Below, piece by piece: positions 1-8,536 of a stretch of 64,000 bases of DNA. The position numbers and the translations under genes are program-made. The notes under the pieces are model-generated. The model searched no databases. It was not told the DNA's origin and saw nothing but the letters and a program-made list of their open reading frames with translations. Where the stretch lies: positions 1-64,000 of the forward strand of contig DAOQSN010000022.1 in assembly GCA_035356615.1 (NCBI GenBank). Direction: 5' to 3'. This DNA comes from JAKQDH01 sp029558835 (GTDB taxonomy: Bacteria > Planctomycetota > Phycisphaerae > UBA1845). Numbering within the stretch: position 1 is the first letter of the stretch; each line of letters begins with the position of its first letter.

Positions 1-538
1 TGAACTCGCCCAGCCGATCCTCGAACGTCCCGCGCCGGCGGTAGTGCTCCACCAGTTCCCAGCCGCTACGCTGCTCGATGCGCCAGTTGGTCACCAGGAC
101 GAAGTAGTGCGGGAACAGTTCGCGCAGGCCCGTCTGGGGATCCGGCAGGTCGATCACCACCAGCACCACCCGGTACGGCCGCGTCCATTCGGCGGCCTGA
201 TACCACCCCAGTTCTACCGCGAACTCGTCGCCCTCTTTGAGCGACCGGCCCGGGCGGTCCCATACCGACAGCTTCATAGCCACGTCGTGCGCCAAGGCGT
301 CCTGATCGTCCTGGTGCGCGTAGCCCAACGCCAGCGCGTACAGGTGCTGGCGGAGCAGTTCAACCTGGAGGTAGTGGATGCGGTCCGGTCGGCGAGGGTC
401 CGTGAGCTGCGCGGCCAGATCGGCCGTCAGGCCGAGGCGATGATCGGCCTCGCGCAGCAAGAGCGCGCCGGCGTCGGAGGTGATCCGTGGATCGGCCTGC
501 CGCAGCTTGATCGCGCGGTTGAACGTGGGCTCAAACAA
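1..538 (-). pseudogene. IS1380-type transposase, internally deleted, runs off left edge
   Basis: DDE transposase remnant, read from a TTG at 538; an in-frame TAA at 605-607 closes the frame upstream. The N-terminal part has the IS1380 signature (ITSDAGALLLREADHRLGLT, then LRQHLYALALGYAHQDDQDAL). After VWDRPG it jumps in frame to the C-terminal part, with YFVLVTNW and the family signature EHYRRRGTFEDRLGEF at the window edge. Full-length relatives have, from memory, about 150-200 residues between these parts, including catalytic acidic residues, so this looks like an in-frame internal deletion and the product should be inactive. The text around 672-690 (GGTGAATAATCCGGGG) may be the element's terminus, just after the stop of the next gene; this is a guess. 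The C-terminal end lies outside the window. Confidence 0.75.
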
Positions 539-688
539 CCATCCGCCGGCCTGACCGGCCCGTCCCCGGCCTTCACCTATGAGGTGCTGCTCCCGTTCCG
601 TGGGTTACGTGTGTCTGCACGCTTGCTTTGCGCCGTGAAACGGAACGGGTTTGGGTCAACGCTCACAAAGCTGGTGAATAATCCGGGG

Positions 689-1399
689 TCAGAGCGGCTC
701 GAGTTCCACGGTAAGGAGGCCACGCTCGGCGTGGACCGCTCGGATGCGGAAGGGCAGCTTGCCGTTGGGCCAGAGGAAGCGATTGCGGAAGGTCAGGTCG
801 TCACGCCAAGCGTCCGCCGATGGCGAAGGCAGCGACGACGCAACCAACGACGGTGGAGCCACGAGGCGGCGCGCGACGGCCAGGGGCACGGGCAGCGAGC
901 CGCTGCGGACGCGCTGTAGACTGATGACGACGTCCCCGGCGTCGATGCGACAGTCAACCGAGACGTCGGCGTTGAGAATCGCCTGCCAGCCGCCGCGGAT
1001 GAAATGGGCCCCGCAGCGGATCGTGTCCGGGGCAAAGCTGACGGCCGGCGCACTGAAGCCGGCGGGCAGACGCAGGTCCTGAAGATCTCGGCCCCAGTCA
1101 AGATCGAGCCCCAGTTCCGGCAAGGCGCCCAGCCAGGCGTTGGCCTGCTGCTCCTCGATGACAACGGTGAACGGCTCACGGCCGGCCAGACGCAGGCCAA
1201 TGCCGTCGAACAGCTCGGTCAACTCGGCCCGCACGCGACGCAGATCACCGTCGGTAAGCGCCGGCGGGCGATACCAGCCGGGGATGTGCTCGGCCGCCAG
1301 GTAGGTTCCCAGCAGCGCCACCGCCGCCAACCCGAGGACGCTCAGGCGGACACGCTGGTTCAGCCTGGGCCACTGAGGTCGGCGTCTCCTGGGGTGCAC
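689..1399 (-). CDS. membrane-anchored protein of unknown function
   Basis: 236 residues from a GTG start. An Arg-rich N-terminus is followed by one hydrophobic segment (about residues 18-36, LSVLGLAAVALLGTYLAAE), so it is probably a single-pass inner-membrane protein with the rest outside the cytoplasm. The soluble part has a clean hydrophobic/polar pattern and no motif I recognise. It is transcribed away from the gene at 1878, across a 478-bp intergenic region. Its stop lies at what may be the end of the IS1380 relic, so the insertion may have landed immediately downstream. I cannot assign a function. Confidence 0.7.
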   Translation of the reverse strand: MHPRRRRPQWPRLNQRVRLSVLGLAAVALLGTYLAAEHIPGWYRPPALTDGDLRRVRAELTELFDGIGLRLAGREPFTVVIEEQQANAWLGALPELGLDLDWGRDLQDLRLPAGFSAPAVSFAPDTIRCGAHFIRGGWQAILNADVSVDCRIDAGDVVISLQRVRSGSLPVPLAVARRLVAPPSLVASSLPSPSADAWRDDLTFRNRFLWPNGKLPFRIRAVHAERGLLTVELEPL

Positions 1400-1877
1400 G
1401 GCAGGGACCCTCTCGCGTGCTTGTCGAAACGTGTTCGCGGCACACAGACAAGCAGGCGTCCGTTTGACTGCACTTTCGCCTACAACCTACAATGGAACGA
1501 AGCTGCGGAAAAGCGGGACAGGCCGCGAGGACGACGGGCCGAGGGTCCGGGGCACGGTGAGGGCCCCAGCGCCGCTTCTCGATGCGTGTGCGCGACCACG
1601 CGCCGCCGGCGTGGGGATGCGGTCGCTCGCTGGTCCCGACGCATTGCGTATTCAGCGCAGGTGTCATGCCCTCACCGGCCGCAAGCGGGGGTGGGCAGGG
1701 GCCTCGGCGGCAGAGGCATGCTTACCCGCGACGGCGGTCGCGGGAGAGCATGGCACCCGGAACGCCGAAGACGCCAGACAGGTACCCGACGCGCGTCGGG
1801 AGGGTTCGGAGCGCCGGCGCCGAAGGGCGCACGGTGACTGGGCGGCGAGCCCGGTCACCGAGGCGGGAGAGTTGCGT
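1400..1877. other. divergent intergenic region with one family A repeat
   Basis: 478 bp between two divergently transcribed genes, so it should hold promoters for both, but I see no convincing -35/-10 pair. It contains the repeat at 1654-1784. No protein-like reading frame was seen. Confidence 0.6.
1654..1784 (+). repeat. family A palindromic repeat, copy 1 (diverged)
   Basis: It has the same order of blocks as the other copies: a GTGTCATGCCCTCACC-like left end, a G-rich GGGGGTGGGC block, CAGAGGCATGCTTACCCGCG, the CGACGGCGGTCG palindrome core, then AGCATGGCACCC and an AACGCCGAAGACGC tail. The left arm carries substitutions relative to the consensus GGGTGCCATGC. Confidence 0.75.
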
Positions 1878-2756
1878 ATGTTTACCCGCGGTGACGGGCT
1901 GGTCATCATTCCGTTCTGGCTGACGGCCATGATCTGGGTGGTCGCCCACGACGTGGCGCCCAGTTGGACCGCCCAGGACCCGCCCTCGCTGAAGGTCACC
2001 GAGTGGCTGCGGACGGAGGGGCAGCAGCGGCAATACGGTCTGTACGACGCGGGCGGCACGCGCATCGGTAAGCTCTGGACAGTGTTCCTGTTCGAGGCCG
2101 CGGACGGTGGGCGGCAAGAGGCACCGATCCGTCGTGACGACCTGCTGCTCGTGGAGAGCCTGGGCAAGGCACTGGGCCCCGCGGGCACGGCCGTCACTCC
2201 GCTGGGGGTACGCGTATCGTCGACGTATCGCGCGGACGGTCTGCTCGACGAGTTCGACCTGCGGCTGCGTTGCCCGGCCACCGCCGCCCACTTGCACGGG
2301 GAGCGCTTCCACGCGGACTTCTCGTTCACTTTCGAGAGCGGGGCGTGGTTTACCACCGCGAAGGTGCCGCTGACCGAGGCCGGCATGATCTCAGATGCGC
2401 TCAATCCGTTTACCCAGTTGTGCGACCTGCGCGTCGGTCAGCGGTGGCGGATGCAGGTGTTCAATCCGGTAGCGGCGGTGCTGGGCATGGGCGAGCGGTT
2501 CACGCCGATGCTGGTCGAGGTGGTCGGGCGGGAGACGATCACGACCAGCACGGGCGAACGGCGCTCGTATCTGGTGGTGGAGGCACCGGGCGTCAAGGCG
2601 TGGGTGAGCGAGCGCGGCGTCGTGGAAGTGCAGGAAGTCGCGTTGCCGCTGGTGGGGAAGATTCGCATTGTGCGGGAGCCGTTCGACGAGAGCACCCAGG
2701 AGGCGGCGCAGGTCCGCTGGCGGGACTTGCGCTCGGGTTCCAGACCGGAAGACTGA
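1878..2756 (+). CDS. membrane-anchored protein of unknown function, upstream of ABC exporter
   Basis: 292 residues from ATG 1878, chosen because GGGAG lies 8 nt upstream and the upstream in-frame sequence is repeat DNA. An N-terminal hydrophobic segment (residues 9-27) suggests a signal anchor. The remainder is beta-rich in appearance (for example VRVSSTYRADGLLDEFDLRLR and FSFTFESGAWF), compatible with a periplasmic beta domain. It shares strand with the ABC ATPase and permease that follow, but a 372-bp repeat-filled gap separates them, so co-transcription is uncertain. I do not recognise the family. Confidence 0.75.
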   Translation: MFTRGDGLVIIPFWLTAMIWVVAHDVAPSWTAQDPPSLKVTEWLRTEGQQRQYGLYDAGGTRIGKLWTVFLFEAADGGRQEAPIRRDDLLLVESLGKALGPAGTAVTPLGVRVSSTYRADGLLDEFDLRLRCPATAAHLHGERFHADFSFTFESGAWFTTAKVPLTEAGMISDALNPFTQLCDLRVGQRWRMQVFNPVAAVLGMGERFTPMLVEVVGRETITTSTGERRSYLVVEAPGVKAWVSERGVVEVQEVALPLVGKIRIVREPFDESTQEAAQVRWRDLRSGSRPED

Positions 2757-2765
2757 GAGCGTCCA

Positions 2766-2806
2766 GAGCCCCTTTCCCCTTGGGGGAGAGGGTAGGGTGA
2801 GGGGGA
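2766..2806 (+). repeat. C/T-rich hairpin repeat (CCCTTGGGGGAGAGGG type)
   Basis: A short pyrimidine-rich arm faces a purine-rich arm ending GGGTAGGGTGAGGGGG. The same pattern occurs near 5938, 5991, 58010, 59001, 59122, 59262 and 60270, in both orientations and always between genes. Confidence 0.7.
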
Positions 2807-2850
2807 ATGTCGCCGTGACTCGACTGCCCCCCCTTCCTGAAAGGGAGAAC

Positions 2851-2991
2851 TTGTTTAGCGTGGGTGCCATGCCCTCACCCGCCGCCGGCGGGGGTGGGCA
2901 TGTGCTGCGGCATGCAGAGGCATGCTTACGAGCGACTTGCGTCGCGGGAAAGCATGGCACCCACAATGCCAAAGACGCTAGACACATACGA
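2851..2991 (+). repeat. family A palindromic repeat, copy 2
   Basis: Begins TTGTTTAGCGTGGGTGCCATG and ends AGCATGGCACCCACAATGCC plus an AAAGACGCTAGACAC tail. The outer arms GGGTGCCATGC and GCATGGCACCC are perfect inverted repeats. The inner palindrome is degraded (TTACGAGCGACTTGCGTCGCGG). Confidence 0.85.
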
Positions 2992-3128
2992 AAGGGAGGG
3001 AGTTGTGTCAGGGAGTCTGGATTACCGCGCGCTTCCGTAACGCCGCTCCCTTACGGTCGCGGTTCGGATCGGCGTTACAGAACCGCGCCTGGCCGTTGAG
3101 CAGCAGGGCCGCAGCCGCGAGGAACGAC

Positions 3129-3965
3129 ATGGAACCATCCCCAAAGATGCCCGCAGACCACGAGGAGGCCGACCCCAGCATGCTGAAGTCGCAGGCCGCG
3201 GAGCCTGACGCGGCGGAGCCGGCCATTGTGTTGAGCGGCGTCCAGAAGCGGTATGGTCATCAGGTGGCGGTGCGGGAGCTGTCGCTGAGCATCCCACGCG
3301 GCGAGTTATTTGCCTTCGTCGGCCCCAACGGAGCGGGCAAGACGACGACCATCAAGCTGATCGCCGGGTTGCTGCGGCCGGATGCCGGCACGGTGCACGT
3401 GTGCGGACACCCGGTGCAGGGGGACGGGCTGGCCGCCAAGGCGCGACTCGCCTACGTCCCCGATCAGCCGTTTCTGTATGAGAAGCTGACCGGGCGGGAG
3501 TTTCTGCAGTTCGTGGCCCAGATGTACGGCCTGTCGCCGGCACAGAGGGACGCCGGGTTGGCCCGGCTGATTCCGCAACTGGGTTTGGCGGAGTTCGTGG
3601 ACCGTCTCACCGACGGCTTCAGCCACGGCATGAAGCAGCGACTGGTCCTGGCGGCCGCCCTGCTGCATGAACCGCTGGTCCTGGTAATCGACGAGCCGAT
3701 GGTGGGGCTGGACCCGCGCACGGTGCGCACGGTCAAGGACATGTTCCGCGCCCACGTGCGCGCGGGGGGGACCATCTTCATGAGCACGCACACTCTGGAG
3801 GTGGCGGAGGCGATGGCCGATCGGATCGGGATCATCCATCGCGGCGAGCTGCTGGCCGTGGGCACGCTCGAACAACTGCGGGCGCAGTCGCGACGGGCAG
3901 GCAGCGCCCTGGAGGACATTTTCCTGAGCGTAACGGAGGCAGAGCATGCCGGCGACGGGACCTGA
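3129..3965 (+). CDS. ABC exporter ATP-binding subunit
   Basis: 278 residues from ATG 3129 (AGGA just upstream); ATG 3180 is an alternative. It is the ATPase of an ABC-2-type exporter. The Walker A motif is GPNGAGKTTT, the Q-loop region PDQPFLYEKLTGREFLQF, the signature SHGMKQRL, Walker B LVLVIDEP followed by MVGLDPR, and the H-loop STHTLEVAEA. The frame overlaps the next gene by 20 bp, so both are probably translated together as one transporter. The substrate cannot be inferred. The extra 40 or so residues before the ATPase fold are Ala/Pro/Glu-rich and may not all be translated. Confidence 0.93.
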   Translation: MEPSPKMPADHEEADPSMLKSQAAEPDAAEPAIVLSGVQKRYGHQVAVRELSLSIPRGELFAFVGPNGAGKTTTIKLIAGLLRPDAGTVHVCGHPVQGDGLAAKARLAYVPDQPFLYEKLTGREFLQFVAQMYGLSPAQRDAGLARLIPQLGLAEFVDRLTDGFSHGMKQRLVLAAALLHEPLVLVIDEPMVGLDPRTVRTVKDMFRAHVRAGGTIFMSTHTLEVAEAMADRIGIIHRGELLAVGTLEQLRAQSRRAGSALEDIFLSVTEAEHAGDGT

Positions 3966-5778
3966 AGCGCGACCCGCGTCCCCGGGCGCCGGCGGGTTGG
4001 CCGCGGCGGACTCCCACCTGCACCTGTTGCTGTGGGTGCGCGGGCGACGCACGGTGAACCGGCTGCGGGAGGCGTTGCGCGAAGCACCGGTGCGTGTGTT
4101 GGCCACGGCCGGGCTCATCGCCCTGATCTGGCTGGGGCTATGGGTGCTGTTCGAGCTGGTGTTCTACCAGCTTCGGCGTACGCCGCTGGAGGCAACGGTC
4201 GCGATTCCGCTCGTGTTCAACTTCTTCTTCGTGGCGATGCTGGTGCTGCTGACGTTCTCGAATGCGCTCATCTCGTACAGCATGCTGTTCGGCAGCCCGG
4301 AGGCGGGGTATCTGCTGTCGCTGCCGGTGCGGGCCCGTGACGTAATCGGGCTGAAGTACCTGGAAAGCCTGCTGATGTCGAGCTGGTCGCTGTTCGTGCT
4401 GGGGTTGCCGCTGATGCTGGCGATTGCGCGGCAGACGGACGAGCCGGCGTTCTATCCGCTGTTTGTGGCGTTCTTCCTGGCGTTCATTCCGATTCCCGGG
4501 GCGCTGGGAATGCTGGCCGCCTGGGCGGCGGCGCGCTTCTTCCCCCGGCGCGTATTGCGCTGGGTGGTGGGCGTCGCGGCGGTCCTGCTGATCGCGGGCA
4601 CGTTGACCGCGTTGCGGATGCTCCAACCGACGGATGCCGCCGCGGAGACCTGGCTGCGCACGTTCTTCGCCAAGATGAGCTTCGTGCAGACAGCGTTGCT
4701 GCCCAACAACTGGGTGGCGCTGGGAATCGAGCACGCCCAGGCGGGGCGGCTGGCGTTGTCCGGTTGTTACCTCGGCGTCACGGTGGCCAACGCGCTCTTC
4801 GCAAGCTGGGTGGCCGTGCTCGTGGTGTCGCGCGGCTACGCCGTCGCGTTCGATCGGGCGGTAAGCGGCGGCGGGCGTGACTACCGGCGTGGGCGGCGTG
4901 CCCTGCCCTCCGCGGCAACCGCGGCCTCCCTCACCTCACCGCCGGCGCGGCGCGTGGCGTCGGGGTGGAGCGTCGTGGGTCGGTGGCTGGGGCTGGGAGG
5001 CAGCAGCGGCGGAGGCTGGCCGGTGTGGTTCTTCCCGTACCTGGCCCCGCAGCCGCGTCTGGTGGCGGCCAAGGACCTGCGTACGTTCGTGCGTGATCCG
5101 CTGCAATGGGGACAACTGCTGATTCTCTTCGGCTTGCTGGTACTTTACCTGACCAACGTTCCGCACCTGCGTTTCCGGTCGGCCAGTGCGGGCTGGGCGC
5201 TACTGGTTCCCTTTCTGAACCTCTCGGCCATCAGCCTCATCCTGGCGACCTTCACGTGTCGCTTCGTCTTCCCGCTGGTGTCGCTGGAGGGTCAGAAGCT
5301 GTGGCTGATCGGGCTGCTGCCCATCCGGCGCAGCCGGATTCTGCTGGCGAAGTTCGCCTTCGCCATGACCGTAACGTTGCTGGTGGCGCTGGGGGCCATG
5401 CTGTTGTCGATCGTCAAGTTGGAGCTGGCGCCGTTGTGGGCGGCAATCCACCTGGTGGTAATCACCGTGGTCTGCTTCGGCCTGTGCGCCTTCGCGGTGG
5501 GGCTGGGGGCACGCCTGCCGATGTTCCGGGAGACCAACGTCGCCCGCATCGCCAACGGGTTCGGGGGCACGACGAACCTGCTGGCGTCGGTCGTGCTGGT
5601 CACGGTGGTGCTGACCGGGGTCGCCGTCACGACGTGGCGGGCGCGGTATCTGGACGAGCGGACGCTGCCGGACCTGTATATACTGGGCCCTTGTGTGCTG
5701 GCGGTGCTGGGTGCGGTTGCGGCCGGCGTGGCCGCCTTGGCCATCGGCGCTCGGCACTTCAACCGGGTGGAGGTCTGA
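3946..5778 (+). CDS. ABC exporter permease
   Basis: 610 residues, very hydrophobic, with roughly 12 predicted membrane spans in two halves split by a Gly/Ser/Arg-rich cytoplasmic stretch (about residues 305-360). It resembles the 'putative ABC exporter' permeases that pair with a separate ATPase, as in EcsB-like systems. The start lies inside the end of the ATPase gene (20-bp overlap), which fixes the pair as a single transporter. It is followed by a repeat-rich gap. The family assignment rests on topology and context rather than on a motif. Confidence 0.88.
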   Translation: MPATGPEARPASPGAGGLAAADSHLHLLLWVRGRRTVNRLREALREAPVRVLATAGLIALIWLGLWVLFELVFYQLRRTPLEATVAIPLVFNFFFVAMLVLLTFSNALISYSMLFGSPEAGYLLSLPVRARDVIGLKYLESLLMSSWSLFVLGLPLMLAIARQTDEPAFYPLFVAFFLAFIPIPGALGMLAAWAAARFFPRRVLRWVVGVAAVLLIAGTLTALRMLQPTDAAAETWLRTFFAKMSFVQTALLPNNWVALGIEHAQAGRLALSGCYLGVTVANALFASWVAVLVVSRGYAVAFDRAVSGGGRDYRRGRRALPSAATAASLTSPPARRVASGWSVVGRWLGLGGSSGGGWPVWFFPYLAPQPRLVAAKDLRTFVRDPLQWGQLLILFGLLVLYLTNVPHLRFRSASAGWALLVPFLNLSAISLILATFTCRFVFPLVSLEGQKLWLIGLLPIRRSRILLAKFAFAMTVTLLVALGAMLLSIVKLELAPLWAAIHLVVITVVCFGLCAFAVGLGARLPMFRETNVARIANGFGGTTNLLASVVLVTVVLTGVAVTTWRARYLDERTLPDLYILGPCVLAVLGAVAAGVAALAIGARHFNRVEV

Positions 5779-6201
5779 GCGGTTCAGAGCAGCCGTGCCC
5801 GGACAACCACCGGCGGCAGCCGGACGCCAACACCAGTGACGCGGGCCTCGCATGCGGGTTGAGGCGCTCTGGGTGCGGTCGTCGGGCGCTTCGCCATCGC
5901 TACGGGGCCCTGGCTTCTTGAAGTCCCTGACACGACACCCCTCCCTTCCAGGGAGGGCAAGGGGAAGGGTCGGGTTTCAGCAGCACTCGCCCCTTACTTT
6001 ACCCTCTCCCCCAAGGGGGAGTATGTGTTTAGCGTCTTTCGCATTGTGGGTGCCATGCTTACCCGCGACCGCGGTCGCGGGTAAGCATGCCTCTGCATAC
6101 CGCAGCACATGCCCACCCCCGCCTCTGGCGGGTGAGGGCATGGCACCCGCCACGCTAAACAGGTACAAGGGGGAGAGGGGTTCCGTCAGGCGCTCTTAAG
6201 G
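5779..6201. other. repeat-filled intergenic region
   Basis: 423 bp with no gene. It carries C/T-rich hairpin pieces at 5938-5967 and 5991-6022 and a further purine-rich arm at 6166-6182, bracketing family A copy 3. The two repeat families therefore form a nested composite here. Confidence 0.7.
6021..6166 (-). repeat. family A palindromic repeat, copy 3 (inverted), with 36-bp perfect palindrome
   Basis: Opposite orientation to copies 1, 2 and 4. The outer arms GGGTGCCATGC and GCATGGCACCC are intact. Bases 6054-6089 form a perfect 36-bp palindrome (arms of 17 nt, CATGCTTACCCGCGACC and its complement, around a central GC), which could extrude as a cruciform or fold in RNA. The tail CACGCTAAACAGGTAC mirrors the GTTTAGCG end of copy 2. 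Confidence 0.9.
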
Positions 6202-8298
6202 ATGAACGAGCGAGGCCGTATGCCGGGCAACCGATCAACACTGTCGGCCACGCCCCCCCACGCCGATAAGGTGGCGTGCTCCGACTCGGGTTCCCACCTG
6301 GCGTTCGTGCTGGCGGCCGTCTTTCTGCTCGCGGGCGGGCTGCTCGTGTATGGCAACGCGCTGCCCAACCCGTTTCTGCTCGATGACAAGATCCTCATTC
6401 TTCACGACGCGCGCGTCCAGCAGCAACAGTACGGGGCCTTGCTGACCGGACACTACTGGCCCGAACCCACCTCTAACCTGCTCTATCGGCCCCTGGTCTC
6501 GCTGAGCTTCGCGTTGAACTGGCGACTGCTGCCGCAGCCCTGGGCGTTCCGGCTGGTGAATCTCCTGCTGCATGTCGGCGTAGCTTCACTGTTGTTCGGG
6601 TGGGCGCGATCCCTGACCCGCTCGTTGCTCGTGGCAAGCGTGGCGGCCGCGCTGTTTCTGGTGCATCCCATCCACACCGGCGTCCTGAACTGTATCGTGG
6701 ACCGCGCGGAGATCGGCGCCGCGTTCTTCGGCTTGGCGGCCATCTCGCTTCTTAAGCCTTCTGACGCCTTTCCATTCAGGACAGCAAGACCGCCAACATC
6801 GGGTGGCATGGCCAAGCGCAGCGCCGCCATGCCGTCCGGCCATCAGGCGGCCGACTCGCAACATTGGTGGTACCGTAGCGCCCTGGGCGCTCTGAGCCTG
6901 GCGGCGGCACTGCTTTGCAAGGAGAACGCGATCATGGTGCCGGCGGTGGTCGTGCTGCTGGACCTGTGCCGGCCCCGCCGCGAATTGCCGTTGGCTGGGG
7001 GAGCCCCATTTCGGCGCCGCGTCCTCCGCTGCTACGTTCCCATGGCGATTGTAACAGTTGCCTATCTCGCGGTGCGCACGTCGGTGCTGGACGCCCCGGT
7101 CCGACCGGCGGAGAGCATTGCGGTCGTGGACAATGTCATCGCGCACCCTGCCTACGGCCTCGAACCCGGCCGGACCACCATACTGCCGCGCTGGGGCACG
7201 CCGCTGGCAGTCTTTGGCAAAGCGGCGTTGCTGCTGGTGAAACCCCACCCGTTGTGCTGGGACTACTCCTACGCAGCCATCGACAGCGTCCGCACCGTCG
7301 CTGACCCACGGCTCCTCGTGGGTGTGGGGGTCGCGCTGGTCACGGTCGTAGCCATGGTGAAATCATGGCGACGGCAGCGGCTGGCGCTGGCGGCGGTGGG
7401 CTTCAGCATCCTCACATTCAGCATCTGTTCGAATACATATCTGGTCATCGGCACGATCTTCGCCGAGCGGTTCCTCTACTTCCCCAGCGTCGGCTTCTGC
7501 CTGTTATGCGGGCTGGTCGCGGAGGTTGCCGCCCGGCGTGCGGCCCGGCCCGGACACGTCGCGTGGCGAGCGGGATCAGTGGCTCTGCTGCTGCTCCTGG
7601 CCGCCGGTCTGGTGGCTGGGGCGGCCCTGACGGTGCGACGCAATCTTGTTTACCACTCCGAACCCACGCTCAACTCCGTTGATCTGCGGACCAACCCGCG
7701 TTCGGCCCGCCTGTGGGGAGCGGTAGCGACCGACGCTTACAATGCCGGTGATTGGGCCCGCGCGGTGGAAGCCGCGGAGCAGGCACTCAGGATTCTGCCG
7801 GCGTACGTTCCCGCCTGGCGACTGGCGGGGCTAACCCACGCCCAACTGGGACGCTTCGACAACGCGGTCGCTTGCCTGACCCGCTACTTCGACAGCGGCG
7901 GGCAAGGCGACGAGCCGACGACCCTTGCCTTCGCGGCCGCCCTCAAGGCCAAGGGTGATTGGGCGACGGCCGTGGCGGTGTTGCAGCGTCACCTCGCCGG
8001 CCACCCCACCTCAGCGGCCGCTCATAACAACCTCGCCTGGTACCTGCTCACTTCGCCCGCGCCCGAGGTGTACGACCCGGCGGCCGCTCTGCCGCACGCC
8101 GGGGAGGCGATGCGGCTTGACCCAGGCAAGGCCGACGTGATCGATACGTACGTGTCGGTGCTGCTGGCCCTCGGTCGCCACAACGAGGCGCTGACCGCCC
8201 TGCGGCGCGGGCTGCCCGCCGTTCCACCCGACGACCCGGCCTTACCTGAGTTGCAGCGGAAGCTGCGCGCTCTTGAGAAAGGGACCGATGGAGACTGA
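6202..8298 (+). CDS. TMTC/GT-C-like membrane glycosyltransferase with C-terminal TPRs
   Basis: 698 residues; the start is 6202 or 6220 (GAGG 4 nt upstream of the latter). The N-terminal two thirds are multi-spanning and carry marks of the TMTC O-mannosyltransferase-like GT-C family: NPFLLDDKI with an Asp pair near 60-61, YRPL near 95, HPIH at 155-158 and DRAE at 167-170, then KEN before another span. Residues from about 510 to 690 are TPR-like helical hairpins (AYNAGDWARAVEAAEQAL and following). The expected role is lipid-linked sugar transfer to exported proteins or glycans; this is family knowledge. Residues 201-211 come from an in-frame copy of intergenic repeat B. Confidence 0.8.
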   Translation: MNERGRMPGNRSTLSATPPHADKVACSDSGSHLAFVLAAVFLLAGGLLVYGNALPNPFLLDDKILILHDARVQQQQYGALLTGHYWPEPTSNLLYRPLVSLSFALNWRLLPQPWAFRLVNLLLHVGVASLLFGWARSLTRSLLVASVAAALFLVHPIHTGVLNCIVDRAEIGAAFFGLAAISLLKPSDAFPFRTARPPTSGGMAKRSAAMPSGHQAADSQHWWYRSALGALSLAAALLCKENAIMVPAVVVLLDLCRPRRELPLAGGAPFRRRVLRCYVPMAIVTVAYLAVRTSVLDAPVRPAESIAVVDNVIAHPAYGLEPGRTTILPRWGTPLAVFGKAALLLVKPHPLCWDYSYAAIDSVRTVADPRLLVGVGVALVTVVAMVKSWRRQRLALAAVGFSILTFSICSNTYLVIGTIFAERFLYFPSVGFCLLCGLVAEVAARRAARPGHVAWRAGSVALLLLLAAGLVAGAALTVRRNLVYHSEPTLNSVDLRTNPRSARLWGAVATDAYNAGDWARAVEAAEQALRILPAYVPAWRLAGLTHAQLGRFDNAVACLTRYFDSGGQGDEPTTLAFAAALKAKGDWATAVAVLQRHLAGHPTSAAAHNNLAWYLLTSPAPEVYDPAAALPHAGEAMRLDPGKADVIDTYVSVLLALGRHNEALTALRRGLPAVPPDDPALPELQRKLRALEKGTDGD
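6805..6833 (+). repeat. family B repeat inside a coding region
   Basis: 29-bp unit: GGCATGGC, 13-nt loop, GCCATGCC (perfect 8-bp arms). It is in frame in the TMTC-like gene, encoding GGMAKRSAAMP (from residue 201), in a loop between membrane segments. Confidence 0.9.
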
Positions 8299-8404
8299 CC
8301 ACGCGGCCAAACCGTCCGCATGACGGGCGTCGGGTGGGATCCCTAGGTCAACCGCGGGTGGGCGCCGGCATGCCGTGCGGAGGACGCTTGCTGGATGCTG
8401 CGAA

Positions 8405-8513
8405 AGCATGGCGGCGCTGCGCTTGGCCATGCCACCCTGGTCCGACGTAGCGGCGCTGAGTTTGGCCATGCCACCCTGGTCCGACGTAGCGGCGCTGCGC
8501 TTGGCCATGCCAC
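8405..8513 (-). repeat. family B repeat, tandem array of 39-bp period
   Basis: Units at 8411-8449, 8450-8488 and 8489-8512 share GCGGCGCTG, TTGGCCATGCCA and, in the first two, CCCTGGTCCGACGTA. This is the inverted form of family B with a 10-nt spacer, 2.6 copies, lying between the converging ends of the TMTC-like gene and the zinc-ribbon gene. Confidence 0.85.
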
Positions 8514-8536
8514 GCCATCTTCCCCTGAGGGTCTCG

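Larger units (their letters stand above)
2757..3128. other. repeat-filled intergenic region
   Basis: 372 bp with no gene. It contains a C/T-rich hairpin (2766-2806), family A copy 2 (2851-2991) and, at 3045-3065, the element GCTCCCTTACGGTCGCGGTTC. That last element recurs inverted at 42251-42271 inside the glycosyltransferase-methyltransferase frame. CGCGGTTC/GAACCGCG arms in 3057-3093 could fold into a hairpin. Confidence 0.7.

Noticed and set aside
8405..8513. CRISPR-like array of 39-bp period
   Set aside because: Spacers are identical, so this is a simple tandem repeat of family B.
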